Shown piece by piece: positions 58,646-64,000 of a DNA stretch of 64,000 nt; within the stretch, counting starts at the first letter, position 1; each line of letters starts with the position of its first letter. Made by a program: the position numbers and the translations under genes. The notes below the pieces were generated by a model. It had not been told where the DNA came from and did not search any database. It saw nothing but the letters and a program-made list of their open reading frames with translations. The stretch comes from Sphingomonas kyeonggiensis (GTDB taxonomy: Bacteria; Pseudomonadota; Alphaproteobacteria; Sphingomonadales; Sphingomonadaceae), in assembly GCF_014204495.1 (NCBI RefSeq), contig NZ_JACHLN010000004.1, forward strand, positions 496,001 through 560,000, written 5' to 3'.

Positions 58646-59637
58646 AGTATCGCCTCGCGCTGCTCGACCGCCTGCGGCCTGCCATTGGCCAGCCGCCACA
58701 CCGTCGGCCCGATCAGGTCGGCCGGGCCGATCGCGAAATCGACCGCCCCCCAGTCCTTCAGCGCCTCGACCTGATCGGCCAGCACCCGCTGGTCCTGGCG
58801 CAGCAGCGGCAGGTTGAACGCCTTGAGCACCCAGCGCTTGAGCCAGTTGGGCGCGATGCCCCGGCGGGTGGAGAAAAGGGCATAGGGACGCACCAGGTCC
58901 GTGTCCTCCGGCACGAAGATCGCGGTCAGCGAGACACTCAGGCCGCGGTCGGTGCGGAATTCGAGCTGCCCGATCGTCGGCGGAAAATAGCGGCCGATCG
59001 ACACCGTCCTCTTGCCCTCAAGCAGGCGCGGCATGATGCCCTCGGCACGGGCGTTCTCGTGATAGACGGCTTGCGCGCCGTCGGGCCCGAGCGACACCTC
59101 CACCCGCATCGCCCGGCGCTTGCCGGTACCGCGCAGGAACCAGGGATGGACATAATGCGGGTGCGAGGCGTCGAGCATGTTCTCGATCCCGTCGAGCAAC
59201 CGCATCCGGCTGGGTGCGACCAGCCAGCGGAAATGGTCGAGCGCCGGATCGTCGAGCAGCGCAGGCAGGCGGGGAAATGGCGGCGGGGTCTCCGCCAGGC
59301 AGGTCCAGACCAGCCCGGCGCGTATCTCGACCGGCAGGACCCGCGCGGAGACCGCCGGCACCTCATCGGAGCCGGGGACCTCGACGCAGCGGCCGTCCGC
59401 GCCGAAGCGCCAGCCATGATAGGGGCAGGCGATTGCGCCGCCCCGCACGCAGCCGTCGGAAAGCTTGAGCGCGCGGTGCGGGCAGCGATCGAGCATGACG
59501 ACGGGCTTGCCCGCGCTCAGGAACAGCACGACCAGCGTACCCATCAGCCGCCGCGCCACCGGCTTGCTGCCGAGCGCGTCCAATGCCGCCAACGGATGCC
59601 AGCCCTGCGCAATCGCCACCGGCCACGCCTCGCTCAT
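58636..59637 (-). CDS. Rieske non-haem iron oxygenase
   Basis: A 333-aa Rieske oxygenase. The cluster ligands are CPHR (C52, H54) and CPYH (C71, H74), and the mononuclear iron motif N153-x2-D156-x2-H159-x4-H164 in ENMLDASHPHYVH is complete, so both metal centres should form. Single-component members of this type hydroxylate, desaturate or demethylate bulky substrates using electrons from a separate reductase, which is not present here. The ATG overlaps the preceding stop as ATGA. It is the last gene of the leftward cluster and ends inside the convergent adenylate-forming gene. Confidence 0.9.
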   Translation of the reverse strand: MSEAWPVAIAQGWHPLAALDALGSKPVARRLMGTLVVLFLSAGKPVVMLDRCPHRALKLSDGCVRGGAIACPYHGWRFGADGRCVEVPGSDEVPAVSARVLPVEIRAGLVWTCLAETPPPFPRLPALLDDPALDHFRWLVAPSRMRLLDGIENMLDASHPHYVHPWFLRGTGKRRAMRVEVSLGPDGAQAVYHENARAEGIMPRLLEGKRTVSIGRYFPPTIGQLEFRTDRGLSVSLTAIFVPEDTDLVRPYALFSTRRGIAPNWLKRWVLKAFNLPLLRQDQRVLADQVEALKDWGAVDFAIGPADLIGPTVWRLANGRPQAVEQREAILYL

Positions 59638-60761
59638 AGCCCTCGCCTCCTCATCAACGGAACTGCCAGCCGATCGAGCGCGGCCTGCATCAAGCCCAGC
59701 ACGGCGCGCCGTCGCCAGGGCAGATGGCCGTCGGCGACCGCGGTATATTCGATCACCCCGGTGGCACCGCGGTTGCGCTTGAACTGCGCGGCACCGGCCG
59801 AACCGTTGAGCCGAATGCCCTGCTCGTGCGCCATCGACGTGAACAGGAGCGTGGCGATGCGATACAGACCTTCTCGCCGCGGCCGGGCGGTGTCGTAGCC
59901 GACGATCGGCGGGGTCAGCACATCGCCCCGCACCAGGGCGCCCGTCACCGCCAGCAGAGTGCCCCGCGCGTCGCGTGCCCCGCGATACCGCAGGATACCC
60001 TCCCGCCAGGTCATCAGGATCCAGTCCGGCGAGAAGATCGGGTTCAGCGGCGAATATTTGCCAACATAGAGCAGGTGATAGAGCTCGGCGGTCCGCGCCG
60101 CATCGGCTTCGGTCATCACCGCGAACTCGTCGATCGCCAGCCCGCTGCGGCGAAGCAGGCGGAAGTCGTGCCCAGTATTCCGCCGCGCGCGCCACTGCGT
60201 TTCCAGGTCGCCGGTCACCCAGATCTGGCGACTGGCGAGCAGCCGCCAGCCGTCTTCCCGCGCCGCGTCGAGCAGGCCCGGCGAGGACCAGCCGTCAACC
60301 GAGCGGACCGCGATGGCATGCGTCGGAAAACGCGCGGCCAGGAAGGCGCGGATCGCCGGGAGATCGTCACCCTGCCAGTCGCCGTGCAGGTTGGTCGACA
60401 GCATCCAGTTGTCGACATGGACGACGCGATTGATCTTGCCCCAGCGCAGCAGCCGATCGGCGGCGGCGATCATCGCGCGCAGCAGAGGCCGCAGCCACCC
60501 GGTATCGACGATATCGAGCTCGGCCCGCGCATAGAGGATATAGGCGCTGTGCGGCAGGCAGACATAGCTGCCTCCCACCCCGCCTTCATTGATCGTCACC
60601 GGATAGACGCGCGCGCCCGAGCGGAGCGCCATCCAGCGCGTGGCGACATTGGGGATCATCGCGCCCACGCCTGCCCGCGCGATGCCTTCGATATAGGCAC
60701 GCGAATCGCAGCCGGCCGGCCACGCGCCCGGCGGCGGGTCGAGCGGATCGAACAGGATCAT
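59634..60761 (-). CDS. GNAT-like acyltransferase, uncharacterised
   Basis: A 375-aa protein without a clear named family. The C-terminal half (AVMTEADAARTAELYHLLYV, REGILRYRGARDARGTLLAV, TLLFTSMAHEQGIRLNGSAG, FKRNRGATGVIEY) resembles the GNAT/FemAB-type acyltransferase core. The N-terminal half (AYIEGIARAGVGAMIPNVAT, YPVTINEGGVGGSYVCLPHS) is distinctive. It could transfer an acyl or aminoacyl group during assembly of the product. Start and stop overlap both neighbours as ATGA, so it is an integral operon member. The function is a guess from fold resemblance. Confidence 0.75.
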   Translation of the reverse strand: MILFDPLDPPPGAWPAGCDSRAYIEGIARAGVGAMIPNVATRWMALRSGARVYPVTINEGGVGGSYVCLPHSAYILYARAELDIVDTGWLRPLLRAMIAAADRLLRWGKINRVVHVDNWMLSTNLHGDWQGDDLPAIRAFLAARFPTHAIAVRSVDGWSSPGLLDAAREDGWRLLASRQIWVTGDLETQWRARRNTGHDFRLLRRSGLAIDEFAVMTEADAARTAELYHLLYVGKYSPLNPIFSPDWILMTWREGILRYRGARDARGTLLAVTGALVRGDVLTPPIVGYDTARPRREGLYRIATLLFTSMAHEQGIRLNGSAGAAQFKRNRGATGVIEYTAVADGHLPWRRRAVLGLMQAALDRLAVPLMRRRGL

Positions 60762-61891
60762 GCGATCGGCTCACCATTCCATTCGATGTCGGCCGTGGTC
60801 GCACCCGCCGCACTCCCGCGCGATAGCAGCGCCTGCCTGGCGAAGTGCGCGGCATCGAGCATCGCACCGATCACCGGGCGGCGATCGCCCGGCCGCCCCA
60901 CCGCATCGCACCCGAGCCTGACGTCGCGCGCCAACTGGCCAAGCCGCCCGCCCCCGATCGCAGCCGGCAGCCCCAGCAAGACCATCGCAGGACCGAGATA
61001 GCGCAAGCCCTCGACAGGCTGCACCTCGCCCCGGCCGAGCATCGCATCCGCGAGTTCGGGCCGCGCATCGAACAGATGCACCCCGCTCACCGCACGGGGA
61101 TTGCACTCGATCGGCACCGCCGCTCCCTCCGGCGTGAGGATCAGATCGAGCGACAGATGCCCGGTCAGCGCGTTCGCCGCAGCCAGCCTGCGTGCGACTT
61201 CGACCGCCGCCGGGCAATCGACGGCCTCGAACGCATAGGACGCCGCCCTGCCGTGCCGCCAGGCCGGGCGGTACACGACCGCGGCGACCAACCGCCCTGC
61301 CCGGGCAAAGGACCAGAGGCACAGTTCCTCGCCCGCCACGAAACGCTGCGCCGCCCAGGCCCGGTCGGCGGATGGATCGAACGCCGCCAGTTGCGCACGC
61401 GAAGGCCGGACCAGAGTCTCCGTCGCGAAGCGGGAGAAATCGGGCTTCAGCACCAGCTCTTCGAATGCGACCGGCAAATCCTCAAGTTCGGCACGAGCCT
61501 CGATCCGCCAGGTTTCGGGCACCACTATGCCCAGTCCCCGAGCATGCTCGACGAAAGCCAGCTTCGAATGCAGCGTACGGAGCGTCCCAAGCGGTGGCGC
61601 CAGCAAGCGATCGCCGAGACCCGCCGCCGCAACGTAGAACACTTCCTCGCAGGTCGGGATGATCGCCACCGGGTCGAGCCTGGCCACGAGGTCGCGCAGC
61701 GCGCTGGCGAACCCCGCGAAATCGCTGCGCGGCGGCGGAAGCAGGTGCGTCGCGGCCACCGCCCGCGACAGGCGCGCCGCCCAACCGGCGATCGAATCGG
61801 CGAGATGAACTTCATGCCCCGCCGCCGCAAAGGATCGCGCCAGATCGACCGCGACCGGCGCGCGCGCGCCGGTGATGAGGATCCTGCTCAC
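60758..61891 (-). CDS. ATP-grasp ligase
   Basis: A 377-aa ATP-grasp protein with an N-terminal Rossmann-like domain (SRILITGARAPVAVDLARSF), the central ATP-binding part (FEELVLKPDFSRF and AQRFVAGEELCLWSF) and the metal-binding CNPRAVSGVHLF motif (NPR near residue 250). ATP-grasp enzymes ligate a carboxylate to an amine or thiol through an acyl phosphate. The GTG start is set by the GTGA overlap with the upstream gene. In this cluster it could form an amide bond in the product. Substrates unknown. Confidence 0.85.
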   Translation of the reverse strand: MSRILITGARAPVAVDLARSFAAAGHEVHLADSIAGWAARLSRAVAATHLLPPPRSDFAGFASALRDLVARLDPVAIIPTCEEVFYVAAAGLGDRLLAPPLGTLRTLHSKLAFVEHARGLGIVVPETWRIEARAELEDLPVAFEELVLKPDFSRFATETLVRPSRAQLAAFDPSADRAWAAQRFVAGEELCLWSFARAGRLVAAVVYRPAWRHGRAASYAFEAVDCPAAVEVARRLAAANALTGHLSLDLILTPEGAAVPIECNPRAVSGVHLFDARPELADAMLGRGEVQPVEGLRYLGPAMVLLGLPAAIGGGRLGQLARDVRLGCDAVGRPGDRRPVIGAMLDAAHFARQALLSRGSAAGATTADIEWNGEPIA

Positions 61892-62724
61892 GCCTCGGCT
61901 TCGGCGGCGCGTTCGGGGCAATGCGTCGGGGTTAGCCGGATCGCCGGATTGCGCTGCCAGAGCGCATGCAGTTTCGCTAGCGTCTGCTCGACTCGCCCGG
62001 CATGGCCCAGCAGGCTGCTGGTCAGGCGGGGCGGCGGCATGTTCCGTCGGATCGCGTCGCTCGACCAGGCGGCATCGGCGACCAGGAAATGCTCGCCGTG
62101 CAGGCTGTCGGCAACGACCATGCCCCAATGCCCCGGGCAATGGCCGGGAAGCTCGACCGCGAGCAGGCTGCCATCGCCCAATATGTCGGCCCCTTCGGCA
62201 AAGGGCTGCAACGCGCCGGGCAGGGCAATGCGCGGCGCATCCTCGAAGAAGCGCGCGCGCGCCGCGATATCGGCGGGGAGCAACGCCGGCAGCACGCCAC
62301 CGAGCAACGCCTTCACCCGCCCGCTCGAACATGCGGCGTCGAGCCCGGCACGCGCGCAGTGGATCGCGGCATTCGGAAAGGCATGGGTGCCCGCGATATG
62401 ATCGGCGTGGAAATGCGACAGGACCAGATGGCGGACGTCGCCCGGATCGAAGCCGAAGCGCCGCAACTGGCTCGCCACGTCCGCGCCCGGCGGCAGCGTG
62501 GCCGGGGTCAGCCAGCGATAGAAGCGTTCGGGAAAGGGCTGGGTCGCGGCGAAGAATGCCGGGTCATAGCCGGTATCGAACAGGATCGGCCCCTCCTGCG
62601 GGTGGACGATCAGGATCGAAAGCGCGGGGAAGATCGCCGGGCGCAGGCTGCCGTCGCGGATCGTTGCGCGCTGCGGGTGGACGCAATGCCCGGCGCGGAT
62701 CAGCCTGACCTCCACCTCACGCAT
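61888..62724 (-). CDS. Metallo-beta-lactamase-fold hydrolase (lactonase-like)
   Basis: A 278-aa metallo-beta-lactamase-fold protein with the metal motif SHFHADHIAGTHAFP (about residues 110-124), PGHCPGHWGMVV and a later D/H pair (VADAAWSS). The arrangement is like N-acyl-homoserine lactonases and other lactone hydrolases. In a biosynthetic cluster it may open a lactone or thioester. The ATG at 62724 overlaps the epimerase stop by eight bases. An in-frame ATG seven codons upstream is less suitable because it extends the overlap. Confidence 0.85.
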   Translation of the reverse strand: MREVEVRLIRAGHCVHPQRATIRDGSLRPAIFPALSILIVHPQEGPILFDTGYDPAFFAATQPFPERFYRWLTPATLPPGADVASQLRRFGFDPGDVRHLVLSHFHADHIAGTHAFPNAAIHCARAGLDAACSSGRVKALLGGVLPALLPADIAARARFFEDAPRIALPGALQPFAEGADILGDGSLLAVELPGHCPGHWGMVVADSLHGEHFLVADAAWSSDAIRRNMPPPRLTSSLLGHAGRVEQTLAKLHALWQRNPAIRLTPTHCPERAAEAEA

Positions 62725-63697
62725 CGATCGCCTCCGGCAGGGCATGGGCGATCATCGCCTCGATCCCGTGGCGCGGCACCCAATCGAGCAGATCGCGCGC
62801 GCGATCGAGCTGCATCGTCTGCGAGAAGCCGAAGGTCATGACGCTGTAACGCGTCACCGGCGGTTCCGGCCTGCCGGGCAGCAGCGCGGCAACGCGTTCC
62901 ATCGCGCCGGCCATTGTCATCGCCAGCCCGGTCGGCACCGTCACCAGGCGCGGCGCGCTTCCGATCCGCGCGAACAATTGGCCCAGCAGTTCGCGCACCG
63001 GCCGCGGATCGCCACCCGATATATTGATCGCCTGCCCGCCCGCCGCCGCCAATCGGCGGTCGGCGGCGACAAAGGCGGCGGCGGCATCGCGCACATCGGT
63101 CGGCTCGATCAGTGCCCTGCCTCCGCCCGGCAGCGGAAACCGCCCACGACGCCCGGCGCGCAGGATTCGCGGCAGCAGGACAGTGTCATGCGGCCCCACG
63201 ATCGCGCGCGGGCGGATCGCGACGCTGCGGAAGCCCGGCGCGTCGGCGGCCAGGACCAGCCGTTCGGCGGCATATTTGGTCGCGGCATAGTCATTGGCGA
63301 AACGCGGCCCGACCGGGCTGTCCTCGGTCAGGCCGATCCGGTCGCGCGGTTCGGCGTAGATGGAGGGCGTGGAAGCATAGACCAGCCCCTCGCACCCCAC
63401 CGCGCGCGCGGCATCGGCCAGCCGCCGGGTCGCAGTGATGTTGATCGCCTCGAAAGCCGCACGCGATCCCCAGGGGGACGAGAGCGCGGCGAGGTGGAAC
63501 ACTACATCCACGCCGCCGAGCAGCGGCTCCAGCGGATCGGTGACCAGATCGGCCGGCAGGAATTCCGCTCCGAGCCGCGCACCGATCGCCCTGTCGCGCC
63601 CGGTCGCGCGCACCTGATATCCGACCGCGCGCAACTGGCCGACGAGTTCGCGCCCCAGTCCGCCGGTCGCTCCGGTCACCAGCGCATGACGAGTCAC
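62717..63697 (-). CDS. NAD(P)-dependent epimerase/dehydrogenase (extended SDR, OleD-like)
   Basis: A 326-aa extended SDR with the nucleotide motif VTGATGGLGRELV (residues 7-19), FHLAALSSPWG, YASTPSIYAEP and the YAATKYAAERL active site (about 139-143). The family includes the 3-beta-HSD and OleD type, which reduces the 2-alkyl-3-ketoacid made by the OleA ketosynthase. Its coupling to a ketosynthase III gene directly upstream (ATGA overlap) supports a keto-reduction step after condensation. Specificity is inferred. Confidence 0.86.
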   Translation of the reverse strand: MTRHALVTGATGGLGRELVGQLRAVGYQVRATGRDRAIGARLGAEFLPADLVTDPLEPLLGGVDVVFHLAALSSPWGSRAAFEAINITATRRLADAARAVGCEGLVYASTPSIYAEPRDRIGLTEDSPVGPRFANDYAATKYAAERLVLAADAPGFRSVAIRPRAIVGPHDTVLLPRILRAGRRGRFPLPGGGRALIEPTDVRDAAAAFVAADRRLAAAGGQAINISGGDPRPVRELLGQLFARIGSAPRLVTVPTGLAMTMAGAMERVAALLPGRPEPPVTRYSVMTFGFSQTMQLDRARDLLDWVPRHGIEAMIAHALPEAIDA

Positions 63698-64000
63698 CAG
63701 CGGATCACCGCGCCGCCCAGCGATACGCCGGCCGATGTCCCGATCAGCAGGCTGTGGCTACCGGGCGCGAGCCGGCCTCGCTCACGCGCGACATGGAGCG
63801 CATGCGGCATGCCCGCCGCAATCTGGTTGCCATGGTCCCGGAAGATGTCGACCGTCCTGGCATGGCCATCCGGCACCGAGCGCTTGAGATGCTCGATCGC
63901 CGCGGCGCTTGCCTGGTGCGGCACGATCGTATCGAGCCCTTCGGCCGCCACACCGCCTTCGGCGAGCAGGTCGCGCAGGAAACGCGGGAAGCGCTTGGCG
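63694..64000 (-). CDS. 3-oxoacyl-ACP synthase III-like protein, C-terminal part
   Basis: Only the last 101 codons are in the window; the gene runs off the right edge. The catalytic histidine of the thiolase fold is in IVPHQASAAAIEHL and the catalytic asparagine in FRDHGNQIAAGMPHAL, with the C-terminal IGTSAGVSLGGAVIRW. The enzyme should perform a Claisen condensation with acyl-CoA or acyl-ACP; the cysteine-containing N-terminal part is not visible. It is the most upstream gene of the cluster seen here, and its stop overlaps the epimerase start. Confidence 0.85.
   Translation of the reverse strand, partial: AKRFPRFLRDLLAEGGVAAEGLDTIVPHQASAAAIEHLKRSVPDGHARTVDIFRDHGNQIAAGMPHALHVARERGRLAPGSHSLLIGTSAGVSLGGAVIRW

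Overview
The window is a high-GC, gene-dense chromosomal segment that reads as a sphingomonad-type alphaproteobacterium. The reasons are several large TonB-dependent receptors (including the Caulobacter/Xanthomonas-type 1054-aa class), a SapC/cupin/flavin halogenase receptor locus, extensive acyl-CoA catabolism, and roughly 100-bp intergenic inverted repeats of the kind common in Sphingomonas genomes. There are no rRNA or tRNA genes, insertion sequences, prophage genes or CRISPR arrays. The host assignment is inference.

1-34 kb: a catabolic island built for methyl-branched, probably isoprenoid-derived, acyl chains. It contains an enoyl-CoA hydratase, aldehyde dehydrogenase, thiolases, HSD10-like SDR, alpha-methylacyl-CoA racemase, CoA-transferase, two acyl-CoA ligases, four acyl-CoA dehydrogenases, a fused hydratase/3-hydroxyacyl-CoA dehydrogenase and a nitronate-monooxygenase-like flavoprotein. 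Two candidate C=C-cleaving oxygenases sit in the same island: a 671-aa secreted dihaem protein with RoxA-like (rubber oxygenase) haem-motif spacing, and a DUF2236 protein (the Lcp/MpaB family) in an operon with a TonB receptor and a GMC alcohol oxidase. An 18-bp palindrome recurs at three promoters beside a TetR gene, and a 17-bp palindrome recurs at two promoters beside a LuxR-type gene, so the island appears to be two interlocking regulons.

5-7 kb holds unrelated genes: msrB, a small conserved protein, and a CPBP membrane protease preceded by a textbook sigma-54 promoter sequence.

34-45 kb: a large TonB receptor with LacI-type palindromes upstream, then SapC-like, cupin-8 and flavin-dependent halogenase genes. 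This is followed by a second receptor behind a Fur-like box, translationally coupled to a dihaem peroxidase, and a TonB energy transducer.

45-57 kb: a complete nitrate-assimilation operon read leftward (nasT, nasS, nitrate transporter, porin, nirB, nirD, nasA, cobA, moeA). Between nasS and the transporter is a structured leader ending in an intrinsic terminator, the expected target of NasT antitermination. CobA feeds sirohaem and MoeA feeds molybdenum cofactor to the reductases.

57-64 kb: a tightly overlapping leftward operon (ketosynthase III, SDR/epimerase, metallo-beta-lactamase-fold hydrolase, ATP-grasp ligase, GNAT-like protein, Rieske oxygenase) meeting an adenylate-forming F390-synthetase-like gene. 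It looks like an uncharacterised fatty-acid-derived biosynthetic cluster and continues beyond the right edge.
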